The notes under the pieces: model-generated
Told to the model about the DNA's origin: nothing
Seen by the model: the letters and a program-made list of their open reading frames with translations, nothing else
Databases searched by the model: none
Source of the DNA: JAXGZG01 sp040771825
GTDB lineage: Bacteria > Bacillota > Sulfobacillia > Fermentithermobacillales > Fermentithermobacillaceae
Length of the DNA: 64,000 bases
Direction of reading: 5' to 3'
NCBI GenBank assembly: GCA_040771825.1
Contig: JAXGZG010000001.1
Location: forward strand, 1 to 64,000
Program-made: the position numbers and the translations under genes
Shown here: piece by piece, positions 9,115-18,300 of the stretch
How positions within the stretch are numbered: position 1 is the stretch's first letter
Layout: each line of letters begins with the position of its first letter

Positions 9115-9495
9115 CTACCTTACAACCGAATCAACATCTGACGATGGACCCACTAGCGTCATCGTCAGATGGTTGGGTACGCATACCGCCGACTGGCCCG
9201 GGTGGGAGATCCATCCGGTCTTCCAACATATACCGTCTGGGCAAAACTGATCGGAGTTGGGCATAACTCGAGCGCGCCCCTGTCCGTATTCAATCACAGC
9301 GTCTCCGCCTTTTGCGCGGATCACTGCCCGGGTCATTTCAGGGGAGGCGACGGGAAGCCGGGCGACCTCCCGCCCGTCGACTTTCACCACTGCCACGAGG
9401 TTGTCGGCGTCTTTCGGGATGAGGTAGAAAGCGGCCCATACTGCCGCCACCAGGCCTATTGCAGCTATGATGACGATGGTGTCTCCTTTGGTCAT
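9115..9495 (-). CDS. NusG domain II-containing membrane-anchored protein
   Basis: A 126-residue protein with one N-terminal membrane span (TIVIIAAIGLVAAVWAAFYLI) and an extracytoplasmic NusG-II-like beta domain (VVKVDGREVARLPV, CPDGICWKTGWISHPGQSAVCVPN). This family is common in anaerobic Bacillota, often near electron-transport or polyprenyl synthase genes; its function is not settled. ATG 9495 is chosen over the longer start because GGGGAGGGG lies eight bases upstream. Confidence 0.8.
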   Translation of the reverse strand: MTKGDTIVIIAAIGLVAAVWAAFYLIPKDADNLVAVVKVDGREVARLPVASPEMTRAVIRAKGGDAVIEYGQGRARVMPNSDQFCPDGICWKTGWISHPGQSAVCVPNHLTMTLVGPSSDVDSVVR

Positions 9496-9629
9496 TTTTG
9501 TTTCCCCTCCCCCAAAGGTCATTATAGCAGACATTCAACACTTGAAATAGCGCTCGACATAGCGCTTGAACTGGCGAAATGCGGAACGTTGACGCCAATT
9601 GCTTTAATTGGTCAGGCATTTCCCGGCAA

Positions 9630-9788
9630 GGCGAGAATATATACGAGAAACTTAACGAAAAGCCTGGCTTGGCGACCAAATTGATGGACGCTCAGTCTCT
9701 CGGCCACCTGATTATCATGATTCTGGTCATTTTGGGTAACGTCGCTTTCGTCATGAAGAGAAAGGGCACAAAGAAGACCGCGGCCTAG
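9630..9788 (+). pseudogene. 3' remnant of a membrane-module gene (paralog of the gene at 61788-62627)
   Basis: The frame here gives YEKLNEKPG, then MDAQSLGHLIIMILVILGN and a basic tail. This matches the C-terminus of the intact minus-strand gene at 61788-62627 (YEQLIKKPG, MDAQSLTHVLVILFVIIGN). Only the last 50 or so residues, including the C-terminal membrane span, are left; the N-terminal membrane span and globular domain are absent. An open frame reaches back to 9579. It could be expressed as a 35-residue membrane peptide from ATG 9684, but gene decay is simpler. Confidence 0.6.
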
Positions 9789-9834
9789 GTCTATGTTCGA
9801 AAACTACTGATGGGTACTTGAGGAGGTGAAAAAG

Positions 9835-10437
9835 GTGACTAGACCACAGATCTGGGTTGCCGCGCTCTGCACTCTGGCTGTATATAGCTATCTTTACAAA
9901 GAGAATCCGTTTTATCGGCTTGCGGAGCACACTGTGGTTCCCATAACGGTTGCCAACGCGGTGGTTCTGAACTACCATCTGACCTTCAAGCCCTGGATTG
10001 AACAGAAGATCAAGGGTCAGGGGTACTGGTGGTTCTGGATATTCTTCGCAGTGGGGCTCCTGTACTACGCCCGGTACACGCCGGCCAGGTATGCTTGGCT
10101 GGTGAGATACCCCGTGTCCATATCCATCGGATGGAAGTTAGGGGAATTTTTCACCAGATCGCCAAGGCCTTACGGTACGCAGATAATCGACGTCATGCGT
10201 CCTTTGGACAACGCCAACAACGTCATATTCTTCCTGTGTTTTGCCTTGTGTATGGTGTATTTCTTCTTCACCATAGGTTCCAAATCCAAGTTGTTTAACA
10301 GCGCAGGACGGTGGGGCAGGTACATCATGATGATGGGGTTCGGCGCCAGCTTCGGCACAACGATTCAGGGCCGTATCTCGCTGTTCCTGGGGCGTTTGTC
10401 GTTCCTACTGAGAGATTGGATGAAGATGAGCATTTAG
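9835..10437 (+). CDS. Multi-span membrane protein, paralog of the gene at 61178-61795
   Basis: About 200 residues with roughly six predicted membrane spans. It shares with the later paralog ARYPVSISIG versus ARYPISFSVG and, at the C-terminus, FGASFGTTIQGRISLFLGR versus FGSAFGTTVMARVSLFLAR. GTG 9835 is preferred because GAGGAGG sits eight bases upstream; the GTG at 9826 overlaps that site. It follows the remnant of a second module gene in the same order as in the intact cluster. No function known to me. An intrinsic terminator follows. Confidence 0.75.
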   Translation: MTRPQIWVAALCTLAVYSYLYKENPFYRLAEHTVVPITVANAVVLNYHLTFKPWIEQKIKGQGYWWFWIFFAVGLLYYARYTPARYAWLVRYPVSISIGWKLGEFFTRSPRPYGTQIIDVMRPLDNANNVIFFLCFALCMVYFFFTIGSKSKLFNSAGRWGRYIMMMGFGASFGTTIQGRISLFLGRLSFLLRDWMKMSI

Positions 10438-10453
10438 ATATCGCTGGATACGA

Positions 10454-10489
10454 AAGAAGCCGGTCCGCATGGAGCCGGCTTCTTGTTTG
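10454..10489 (+). terminator. Intrinsic terminator
   Basis: AAGAAGCCGG (10454-10463) pairs with CCGGCTTCTT (10475-10484), then GTTTG. It closes the 9835-10437 gene and may also serve the convergent minus-strand gene. Confidence 0.8.
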
Positions 10490-10545
10490 CGTTTGTACAA
10501 AGCCTACCTCGGCCACGTGGCGTAGGGGCGGCGTAGTCTACGCAC

Positions 10546-11172
10546 TTAAGCGATGCTATTCAGCACAAGCCATGACCAGGTTTCAAACTCGCCGAGAAGG
10601 TGTATCTTGGATAGCTCTACCCAAGCCCCCTGCATTTTGTCGTTTTCCCGCACTGCCAAGAGAGGGGACGGCAACCTTACTATAGATACCACTCCAAGAT
10701 GCACCTGGCCTACCTCGTTCTCGTCGTCGTTGAGAAATCCAAGGATACCCACGCTTGGGTTTCCCGCCAAAGATACTTCCTCCCGGATCTCCCTGACGGT
10801 ATTCAGGCCGACGATGGTCTTTAGGTCTGAAATCCTGCGTCTTGAGGGCCAAGGCATGTTGGGTACCGGGTTCATGTGGCCGCCAACACCGATGGAAAGG
10901 AGCCCGTGCAGGCGCTTTTCCCCTTGAGTGTCGAGACGCTTCATGACAAAAATCCGTTTATCGGCCACAAACATTGTGTAGGAAATCAGTTGCTTGTAGC
11001 GGGGGTCAGATTCAAGTTGGCTTCGTGGCCTAAAGATGGACTTTCGAGCCAAAGGCCGCCATATCTCGGGAGAATCTTTTCGAAGCCCTCGCCATTTGCC
11101 TACTCCTGCGTAAAGCTCTTCGGCGGGCACGCATAGCACCAACTCGTCGCTAGAGGAATTCTCTAAGGTCAC
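10546..11172 (-). CDS. Predicted Nudix-family phosphoesterase (COG4112-like)
   Basis: 208 residues. The Nudix box is visible in degenerate form as GLNTVREIREEVSL, preceded by GVGGHMNP, a pattern I associate with the COG4112 group of predicted Nudix phosphoesterases. Substrate unknown. The GTG start at 11172 lies seven bases after the stop of the upstream minus-strand gene, so the two are probably cotranscribed. Confidence 0.65.
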   Translation of the reverse strand: MTLENSSSDELVLCVPAEELYAGVGKWRGLRKDSPEIWRPLARKSIFRPRSQLESDPRYKQLISYTMFVADKRIFVMKRLDTQGEKRLHGLLSIGVGGHMNPVPNMPWPSRRRISDLKTIVGLNTVREIREEVSLAGNPSVGILGFLNDDENEVGQVHLGVVSIVRLPSPLLAVRENDKMQGAWVELSKIHLLGEFETWSWLVLNSIA

Positions 11173-11179
11173 TTCAAGG

Positions 11180-11689
11180 TCAAACCCCTTTGCACAAGAT
11201 AGTGTATTTTACTACGTCTAGCGCCTCCAAGAGCAAGTTGTCTTGGTGAGCCACCGTAAAGTGGTAGTTTCTGTTGAGTTCCATAAGGTTTCTGAACACT
11301 TTAAGCTGTTCTAGGGTAATCCTGGAAGCGGCGTAGACTGCACACGTCAGATGCCTGGAGTCGCCGTAGGCGTAGACGGAGGCCAAGACACTTGGCTCGC
11401 AAGGATCAGGGGGCTTAATCTGGCGACTTCGGCCTTCTCCCGTCGCTTTGGAAAACGTCACCCGTATGGCTGTATCGCCCATGTAAACAGGCCGTCCAAT
11501 CTTGAGTGGACGAGTGCCGTTTTGAACCCCAAGGAGCATCTGTCCGGCTAGGTGGGCTTCCTCTTGGCTATCGTAGGAAAGCGCCACTATGGGAGTAGGC
11601 CAAGGATCCTCTGGGGTGAACTGAACTCCCCCGACGATAACCCGGGGGGATCTTGCGAGACGCTGGCACTTGGGCAGAACCGGCTCCAA
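11180..11689 (-). CDS. Unrecognised 169-residue protein paired with a Nudix-like gene
   Basis: No family recognised. Soluble and mixed alpha/beta in appearance (VIVGGVQFTPEDPWPTPIVALSYD near the start, SVLASVYAYGDSRHLTCAVYAA in the middle), with no membrane span or signal peptide. TTG 11689 follows GGAGGAGGG. The close pairing with the Nudix-like gene suggests a linked nucleotide-related role, but that is inference only. Confidence 0.55.
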   Translation of the reverse strand: MEPVLPKCQRLARSPRVIVGGVQFTPEDPWPTPIVALSYDSQEEAHLAGQMLLGVQNGTRPLKIGRPVYMGDTAIRVTFSKATGEGRSRQIKPPDPCEPSVLASVYAYGDSRHLTCAVYAASRITLEQLKVFRNLMELNRNYHFTVAHQDNLLLEALDVVKYTILCKGV

Positions 11690-11822
11690 TCCCGACGCCC
11701 TCCTCCCCCAAAATACAATAAGGTTCTCGAAAAAGCCCGCTTTGAGGGCTGTCCCGAGACACGCCTGATCCTATCATATCTTGTCTAGCCCCATAATAGG
11801 TTTTCTTAGCGAGGTGGTGCGC

Positions 11823-12530
11823 ATGTCTTGGAGGGATAGCTATCAGGAGAGAAGTCAGCGGCCAAAGGAGATTCCCGGGGTGCGCGATTTGCCGACATGG
11901 GCGAAGCAGGCTCTTGTGGCGGGCTTCATATTCTTCTTGCTCTTAGGGGCCGGAAAAGCACAACGAGGGCTGGCCCTAGATGCAGTGGCTTTTGCTCGTG
12001 ACAGCGTGGATACAGACCTCTCGTGGGACGGGGTCAAGACGTGGGTGACTAGTATTCCGTCGACTGTCCAAAGACTTGCAGATCTCGATCTGAGGGATTT
12101 CTGGAGTAGGGCAGTAAGCGGTAAGCCCAAAGAACTTGTCTGGCCAGTCATGGGCGACATCACTTCGCATTACGGTTGGAGGCCAAATCCTGACTCGGCG
12201 GGACTGTCACTTCATCAAGGCATCGACATCGCTGCAGATATGGGGACACCTGTCAAAGCCGTTTTGGATGGGGTAGTTGCCAGCGTGAGGCAGTCTACCG
12301 TCTACGGCTTGGTGGTGGAAGTTGAACATGGGAGCGGTATTTCTACCGTGTACGGTCACCTTGACAGAGCCGCCGTGACAGAAGGCCAGAAGGTGAAGCA
12401 AGGAGATACCATTGGCAAAGTGGGCGAGAGCGGCAATGCCACAGGGCCGCATCTGCATTTTGAACTGAGGAAGGATGGGCTCGAAATCGACCCCTTGACC
12501 GTGCTGCCTCCCCCGGCCGGTGGAGCTTAA
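11823..12530 (+). CDS. spoIVFA: SpoIVFA-like M23/LytM protein
   Basis: N-terminal basic region, one membrane span (ALVAGFIFFLLLGAG) and a C-terminal LytM/M23 domain starting about residue 105 (VMGDITSHYGWR). The four M23 zinc and catalytic positions look present: the His and Asp of HQGID and both His of HLHFE. B. subtilis SpoIVFA, which holds SpoIVFB inactive in the forespore outer membrane, has a degenerate LytM domain, so an active peptidase is possible here. Assigned by position directly before spoIVFB. ATG 11823 is preceded by GAGGTGG. Confidence 0.8.
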   Translation: MSWRDSYQERSQRPKEIPGVRDLPTWAKQALVAGFIFFLLLGAGKAQRGLALDAVAFARDSVDTDLSWDGVKTWVTSIPSTVQRLADLDLRDFWSRAVSGKPKELVWPVMGDITSHYGWRPNPDSAGLSLHQGIDIAADMGTPVKAVLDGVVASVRQSTVYGLVVEVEHGSGISTVYGHLDRAAVTEGQKVKQGDTIGKVGESGNATGPHLHFELRKDGLEIDPLTVLPPPAGGA

Positions 12531-12554
12531 GGTATAAGCCAGGAGACCAAGGCT

Positions 12555-13523
12555 TTGCTGAAAGGGTTGGATGCTTTGTCTATTCCTGCAGGGAGACTGG
12601 GAGCGACCCAAGTGCGCGTCCACGTGACCTTCATGGCCGTTGCCGTGGTCATGGCGGCTTCGGGGTACTTCTGGCACTTAATTGTCTTGGTGGGAAGCCT
12701 CCTTTTCCACGAATTCGGCCACATAGCTGCGGCGTCTTGGATGGGCGCGGAGATATCCGAGATTCAAGTGTGGCCCTTTGGCGCCACGGCCAGACTGGAA
12801 CGCTCGTGGCAGTTGACGCCGCCTGCAGAGTCCCTGGTGGCCTTCATGGGCCCTTTCAATAGCGGCATTCTGCTAGGTCTCGCTTCTGCCATAGAACGAG
12901 GTTTTGTGGAAACAAGGGGCATCAGCCTCACTGCCGAATTCCCTCTACTGAACCTCCTTATCAGGACCAATTTGGGCCTCATGTTGGTGAACTTAATACC
13001 CTGCCTCCCTCTTGACGGCGGAAGAATCTTGAGGTCGCAGGTTTCATTGAAGGTAGGCTATGTGGAATCTACCAAGAAGGTGGCAACGTTTGGCATCTGC
13101 TGCGGGACGGGCATGATTCTTCTGGGATTGGCCGGAATCCTCTTGGCAAGGCAATGGCAGGTCTTGTGGCAGTTAGCACTCATAGTTGGGCCTCTGGTGA
13201 TTTGGGGGGCAATGGAGGAGAAATCGGGCGCGTCCTCGTCCAACTTTATGGAGGTCATCACCCGAACCGACCGTCTCCGGCAGCGAAAAGCCATACCTGT
13301 CCAAGAGATCATGGTGCCAGGCGACGCCAGAGTCAGCGAAGTCATCACCAGACTTCGCCCTTCCCGCTACAATGTGATCTTGGTTGCCGGGAGGCACATG
13401 GGGGTTTTGGGCAAGGTTACCGAGACTAAGCTCCTTGAGGCATTCTTTGCGGGCAACGTGAACCTCCGCATCAAAGACCTCTGCTTTTGCGATCCACCTT
13501 CCGTTGGCTATAATGGAAGATAA
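12555..13523 (+). CDS. spoIVFB: SpoIVFB-like site-2 zinc metalloprotease (M50)
   Basis: Intramembrane protease that in sporulation cleaves pro-sigma-K. Zinc motif HEFGH at about residue 53; second motif LIPCLPLDGGRI. Several membrane spans, then a C-terminal CBS-like part (VQEIMVPGDARVSEVITRL). TTG 12555 has AGGAG nine bases upstream. Follows the SpoIVFA-like gene by 24 bases; the pair supports a spore-forming host. Confidence 0.9.
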   Translation: MLKGLDALSIPAGRLGATQVRVHVTFMAVAVVMAASGYFWHLIVLVGSLLFHEFGHIAAASWMGAEISEIQVWPFGATARLERSWQLTPPAESLVAFMGPFNSGILLGLASAIERGFVETRGISLTAEFPLLNLLIRTNLGLMLVNLIPCLPLDGGRILRSQVSLKVGYVESTKKVATFGICCGTGMILLGLAGILLARQWQVLWQLALIVGPLVIWGAMEEKSGASSSNFMEVITRTDRLRQRKAIPVQEIMVPGDARVSEVITRLRPSRYNVILVAGRHMGVLGKVTETKLLEAFFAGNVNLRIKDLCFCDPPSVGYNGR

Positions 13524-13553
13524 GGAGAGCTTGCAGAAAGGTCAAATGCGGCG

Positions 13554-15431
13554 GTGCTACAGGTAGAGTATACGAGGCTTTCATGGGATAATCTCAAGAG
13601 GGAACTGGGCAAAGTTGAAAAACCCGCCAGGTACACAGGCGGGGAGATAAACGCCGTCTATAAGGACCCCAAGAGCGTTTCTGTGCATTTCGCCCTGGCT
13701 TTTCCCGACGCCTACGAGGTTGGCGCCAGTCATCTAGGATCGCAAATCCTGTATCATGTCCTCAACTCCATGGAAGGTGTCGCTTGCGAACGCTCCTTTG
13801 CCCCTTGGCGAGACATGGAAGAAGTGTTGCGGCGAAAAGGCTGGCCTTTGTACACCCTAGAGAGCAGAATGCCCTTGTATGCCTTCGATATTGTCGGTTT
13901 CTCTTTGCAGTACGAGCTCACCTACACCAACGTGCTGGCTATGTTGGACCTAGGAAGAATCCCTCTGCGTTCTCGAGACAGGGGGGAAGACCACCCGCTA
14001 GTCGTGGCGGGAGGTCCCAACGCCATGGCGGCCGAACCCGTGGCCGACTTCATCGACGCCTTTGCACTGGGGGATGGCGAAGATACCGTCAAAGAGATAG
14101 TGGACGCATACAGGGAGTGGAGGGCATCTAGCCAACCCAGGCTTCGTCTTCTTCAGACCATGTCCGAGATCCAGGGAGTCTACGTCCCTTCCCTCTATGA
14201 AGTAACGTACAACGAAGATGGGACCGTGTCCTCCATAGACCCCAAGATGTTCGGTGGGTTTCAAGCCCCCCCTGTTATTGCTAGAAGAGTCTTGTCCTCT
14301 TTGGAAGGCGCGCCATACCCTTTGGATCCGATCATCCCGCTTATTCCGCCTATCCACGACAGAGCCGTGGTTGAGATATTCAGGGGTTGCACCCAAGGCT
14401 GCAGGTTCTGCCAAGCAGGTATGCTCTATCGGCCCGTAAGGGAACGAGATCCCCAGTCTATCCAGGGCATGGCCACGGACATTTTGGAGAGATCGGGGTT
14501 CGATGAAGTTTCCATGGTATCCCTCTCGTCGGCGGATTACTCCTTTATCAGAGAACTCCTAGAGAACATGCTCAAGAACCCGTGCGGGGCTAAAGTCTCG
14601 CTGCCTTCTCTAAGGGTGGATTCGTTTTCGGTGGGACTTGCCCAAATGCTTGGCTCATCTGCCAAAACTGGACTTACCCTTGCCCCCGAAGCCGGGTCAC
14701 AGCGGTTGAGGGACGCCATCAACAAGCGAGTCACCGAGGACGAGATCATGGAGGCGGCGCACCATGCATTTTCCGCCGGCTATACACGCATAAAGCTTTA
14801 CTTCATGATAGGGCTGCCGGGGGAGACCGACGAAGATGTCATGGCCATAGGACGCTTGGCCAACAACATAAGGAAGCTGGGGCGGGATTTGGGAAAGCGC
14901 CCCACAGTGGTAGTCTCTGTGTCGGGGTTCGTCCCCAAGGCCCACACGCCCTTCCAGTGGGATGCGTGCCTTCCCCCCGAGGAAATTATGGGGAGACAGA
15001 GACTCTTGCGGCAGCATCTCCGCGGGCCTGGTTTTGAATACAGATACCACGAAGCTAGCCTTACTCGTCTGGAAGCCGTGTTTGCCAGGGGCGACAGGCG
15101 ACTGTCACGGGCCGTGCAACTTGCGTATCAGAAGGGCAGACGATTTGACTCATGGCCAGACGGGTTCGATGCGGGCGTCTGGGATGAAGCTTTCTTAGAG
15201 GCGGGAATCGATCCGGATTTCTACGCCTATCGACAAAGGGGCCAAGACGAGATTTTTCCGTGGGAGCATCTACACTCGGGGGTAAGAAAGTCGTATCTTT
15301 GGAAAGAGAGTGAGCGCTCCAAAGAAGCGGTCACCACCCCAGACTGCCGTGGCCTTTGCACAGGATGCGGCGTTTGTCCTGATCTAGGAGTCGAGATGCG
15401 CGTGGCGGCCGGAAAGGAGCCATCCTCGTGA
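13554..15431 (+). CDS. TIGR03960-family B12-binding-like radical SAM protein
   Basis: Radical SAM protein of 625 residues. The cluster motif is RGCTQGCRFCQAG (CxxxCxxC) at about residues 278-290. N-terminal family region FALAFPDAYEVGASHLGSQI. Cysteines at the C-terminus (CRGLCTGCGVCPDLG) may bind a further metal. Function of the family is not established; in Bacillota it almost always precedes TIGR03936 and RNase G, as here. GTG start; overlaps the next gene by four bases. Confidence 0.9.
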   Translation: MLQVEYTRLSWDNLKRELGKVEKPARYTGGEINAVYKDPKSVSVHFALAFPDAYEVGASHLGSQILYHVLNSMEGVACERSFAPWRDMEEVLRRKGWPLYTLESRMPLYAFDIVGFSLQYELTYTNVLAMLDLGRIPLRSRDRGEDHPLVVAGGPNAMAAEPVADFIDAFALGDGEDTVKEIVDAYREWRASSQPRLRLLQTMSEIQGVYVPSLYEVTYNEDGTVSSIDPKMFGGFQAPPVIARRVLSSLEGAPYPLDPIIPLIPPIHDRAVVEIFRGCTQGCRFCQAGMLYRPVRERDPQSIQGMATDILERSGFDEVSMVSLSSADYSFIRELLENMLKNPCGAKVSLPSLRVDSFSVGLAQMLGSSAKTGLTLAPEAGSQRLRDAINKRVTEDEIMEAAHHAFSAGYTRIKLYFMIGLPGETDEDVMAIGRLANNIRKLGRDLGKRPTVVVSVSGFVPKAHTPFQWDACLPPEEIMGRQRLLRQHLRGPGFEYRYHEASLTRLEAVFARGDRRLSRAVQLAYQKGRRFDSWPDGFDAGVWDEAFLEAGIDPDFYAYRQRGQDEIFPWEHLHSGVRKSYLWKESERSKEAVTTPDCRGLCTGCGVCPDLGVEMRVAAGKEPSS

Positions 15432-16087
15432 GAGTGCGGGTGATATACGAGAAAGGGGATAGCGTCCGTTTCCTCTCTCACCTAGACGTCATGAGGGTTT
15501 TGGTCATGGCTATGGCTAGGGCGAGATGGCCCGTGAAGATGTCCATGGGGTTTTCTCCTAAGCCCAAGGTATCCTTCTGCGCGCCCCTTCCGGTTGGGAC
15601 CGGTGGCCAAGAGGAGTATTTCGACGTCCTTCTTGGCGAAGATGTGCAGATATCCTGGCTTGCCAGGTCTCTTTCTAGGAACCTGCCCCGGGGATTTGGG
15701 GTTTCCCAAGTGTTCTTGGTGCCAGACGGGCAGGAACCCTTGGAGGAAAGGATTACGGCGTCAGTTTACGCCCTGGATCTTAAGGGGGTGAATCGTCAGG
15801 AGATTTCCAGGGCAGTGGACGCATTTTTGAAAGACGAGCGAGTTCTATTTGAGGTCAAGAGACCCAAGGATACGAGGACTCTGGATCTCCGCGAGTACGT
15901 TTGCGATTTTAGCATCGAAGCCGAAGAGGGCTTGAGAGGCGACCATTTGGGCCTTGTAATGACTGTGGCCCACGACAAAGGCCGGACCATCAGGCCCCAG
16001 TGGGTGTTGTCGGCTTTATCCCGGTATGGGTTTGACATCGACCCACACGAGGCAATCATTGACAGAAGGAAGATACTATTTGACTAA
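15428..16087 (+). CDS. TIGR03936-family protein (DUF2344)
   Basis: 219 residues with the family start RVIYEKGDSVRFLSHLDVMR and SMGFSPKPKVSFCAPLPVG. DUF2344 is found alone or fused to the preceding radical SAM protein, so the two probably act together, possibly on RNA; this is not proven. The GTG start overlaps the upstream stop, and the stop overlaps the likely RNase G start. Confidence 0.9.
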   Translation: MRVRVIYEKGDSVRFLSHLDVMRVLVMAMARARWPVKMSMGFSPKPKVSFCAPLPVGTGGQEEYFDVLLGEDVQISWLARSLSRNLPRGFGVSQVFLVPDGQEPLEERITASVYALDLKGVNRQEISRAVDAFLKDERVLFEVKRPKDTRTLDLREYVCDFSIEAEEGLRGDHLGLVMTVAHDKGRTIRPQWVLSALSRYGFDIDPHEAIIDRRKILFD

Positions 16088-17906
16088 TACAGAGGAAGTA
16101 TCGGTCCCCGCCAAATCTCCAAAGAGGAGACCTAGGCGCAGGACGTCTAAGGCGAAGCAGAAGGTGAAACCGCAGTTAGTTGTAGAGCCCCGGTCGGTTA
16201 TGAACAGGGAGATCTTGGTTAACGCAAATCGCGATGAGACTAGGGTCGCCTTAGTGGAAGACGGCGCCGTGGTGGAGTTTTATGCCGAAAGGCCCAGCAG
16301 TCAGAAACTCGCCGGCAACATATTCCTAGGGAAAGTCACTAATGTGCTGCCGGGGATGCAGGCCGCTTTCATTGAGATCGGCGAAGAGAAGAACGCCTTT
16401 CTCTACGTGGATGATGCGCTGTTGCCTCCGAACTTGGAGGATGCCGAAGGCGCAATCCCCGTCAAGCGCAGGAAGAAGCGCACCATCTCAGAACTGGTCA
16501 AACCAGGGCAGGAAGTCCTGGTCCAGGTAGTTAAAGAGGCCATTGGCACCAAGGGCGCCCGGGTGACCCGCCATGTCACCTTCCCAGGGCGTTACCTCGT
16601 GTTGATGCCCACTGTGAGCTATGTGGGGGTATCCAGGAGGATAACCGATGAGGAAGAGAGACAGCGCTTGCGGAGGATTGCCAAGTCCATGAAGCCCAAG
16701 GATATGGGAGTCATTATCAGGACAGTGGCTGAGAAGAAGTCCGAGGAGGAGCTCAAACAAGACTTGGCCTTTCTGGTCAAGATTTGGGAGCGTGTTCAAG
16801 CCAAAGCCGCCGGTGTCAAGGCCCCTTCACTTGTACACAAAGACCTTGGCCTGGTGTTTCGGGTGGTAAGGGACGAACTCAACTTGGAGACAACCCGGAT
16901 GCTTGTTGATGACGTGACCACTTATGGCAAGATTCTGGAACTCCTGGACACTACATCTGCCGAGATGAAGGATCGGGTGATGTATTACAGGGACAGAGAG
17001 TTTCCCCTATTCAGCCTGTACGGAGTGGAAGCCGCCATAGATAAGGCCCTTCAGCGGCAAGTGTGGCTTCGATCTGGCGGCTATATTGTGATCGACAAGA
17101 CCGAGGCCTTGACGGTCATCGATGTCAACACCGGGCGCTTTGTGGGCACCAAGAATCTGGCCGACACTGTGTTCAAAATCAACATGGAAGCTTGCCAGGA
17201 GATCTCCAGGCAGCTCAGGCTGAGGGACATAGGCGGCATTATCGTGGTGGACTTCATAGACATGGAGAACGCTGAGCACCGGGAGAAACTCATACAGGAG
17301 CTTGAGATGCAGCTCAAGCACGATCACACCAAGACAGTGGTTGTGGGCATAACCGGCCTTGGGCTTTTGGAGATGACCCGGAAGAAAGTTCGTCAGAGTA
17401 TCGATGCGACCATGACCAGGATGTGTCCTTACTGCGGAGGAAAAGGCACCGTGCTTTCAGAGGAGACCGTGGCCGGGAGAGTCAGGCGCGAGATCCGGCG
17501 GACCCTGGCCAACTCTCATTGCGAAGCCATGCTGGTTGAGGTGAACCCAGGAGTAGCTTCCCACCTGATAGGACCGGGGGGCTCGAACCTTAAGGATCTA
17601 GAGAAGGAGACGGGGCGCAGCATCTTTGTGCGCGGTTCTGGGTCTTTGCACCTTGAGGAGATGAACGTCAAGGCCCTTGGCACCCGTGAGGAGATCTCCT
17701 TGAAGGCCATTCCGATTCAGCCCGGCGACCGGGTGGATGTGGTCATCGAGGAGGCCCATAGTCAGAACTCAAACGACGGAATAGCCCGGATAGAAGGGTA
17801 TATTCTGAATATTGATGACGCCGGGTCCCAAGTTGGGCAGCGGGTCAAAGTGGAAGTTTTGGCCTGCCACAAAACTTTCGCAAAGGCTAAGATTGCCGTT
17901 TCTTGA
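16080..17906 (+). CDS. rng: Ribonuclease G/E family endoribonuclease
   Basis: Cleaves single-stranded RNA in rRNA maturation and mRNA turnover. A basic 40-residue N-terminal extension precedes MNREILVNANRDETRVAL; then the S1 domain (GNIFLGKVTNVLPGMQAAF), the DNase I-like core with catalytic Asp segments (VIDVNTGRFVG and VVDFIDME) and the zinc-link MCPYCGGKG. TTG 16080 with GAAGGAAG upstream gives an eight-base overlap with DUF2344; ATG 16201 is an alternative that would remove the extension. Confidence 0.93.
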   Translation: MTNTEEVSVPAKSPKRRPRRRTSKAKQKVKPQLVVEPRSVMNREILVNANRDETRVALVEDGAVVEFYAERPSSQKLAGNIFLGKVTNVLPGMQAAFIEIGEEKNAFLYVDDALLPPNLEDAEGAIPVKRRKKRTISELVKPGQEVLVQVVKEAIGTKGARVTRHVTFPGRYLVLMPTVSYVGVSRRITDEEERQRLRRIAKSMKPKDMGVIIRTVAEKKSEEELKQDLAFLVKIWERVQAKAAGVKAPSLVHKDLGLVFRVVRDELNLETTRMLVDDVTTYGKILELLDTTSAEMKDRVMYYRDREFPLFSLYGVEAAIDKALQRQVWLRSGGYIVIDKTEALTVIDVNTGRFVGTKNLADTVFKINMEACQEISRQLRLRDIGGIIVVDFIDMENAEHREKLIQELEMQLKHDHTKTVVVGITGLGLLEMTRKKVRQSIDATMTRMCPYCGGKGTVLSEETVAGRVRREIRRTLANSHCEAMLVEVNPGVASHLIGPGGSNLKDLEKETGRSIFVRGSGSLHLEEMNVKALGTREEISLKAIPIQPGDRVDVVIEEAHSQNSNDGIARIEGYILNIDDAGSQVGQRVKVEVLACHKTFAKAKIAVS

Positions 17907-17970
17907 CACGTTTTCGGCTCGCGTGCTAGACTGTTACGGTTACTTGCCAAGAGAGTAGGGGGTTTCCCAG

Positions 17971-18282
17971 TTGTACGCGATTCTACACACAGGTGGAAAA
18001 CAGTACAGAGTATCCCCTGGAGAGGTTGTCAGGGTTGAGAAACTTGACGGCCAGCGGGGCGACGCTTTTGTATTTGACAAAGTATTGGCCTTTTCCCAAG
18101 ATGGCGATATGAAAGTCGGAAGCCCTTACCTAGAGGGCGCCAAGGTCAATGGGACCATCGTTCGCCAGGGCAAAGCCCGAAAGATCTTGGTATTCAAGTA
18201 CAGGGCCAAAACCAACTACAGGCGTCGCATCGGTCACAGACAGTCTTTTACAGAAGTCAGAATTGACTCCATAGAGGCTTAA
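17971..18282 (+). CDS. rplU: 50S ribosomal protein L21
   Basis: 103 residues starting MYAILHTGGKQYRVSPGEVV, with the C-terminal RRRIGHRQ segment. TTG start with AGGGGG upstream. The 64-base gap after rng is GC-rich and could hold a short L21 leader structure, which I could not confirm. First of the L21-Prp-L27 set. Confidence 0.97.
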   Translation: MYAILHTGGKQYRVSPGEVVRVEKLDGQRGDAFVFDKVLAFSQDGDMKVGSPYLEGAKVNGTIVRQGKARKILVFKYRAKTNYRRRIGHRQSFTEVRIDSIEA

Positions 18283-18300
18283 GGGGCCAAAGAGGTTTAG

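Noticed and set aside
17907..17970. L21 leader RNA
   Set aside because: Position is right, but I could not fold a convincing structure by eye in 64 bases.
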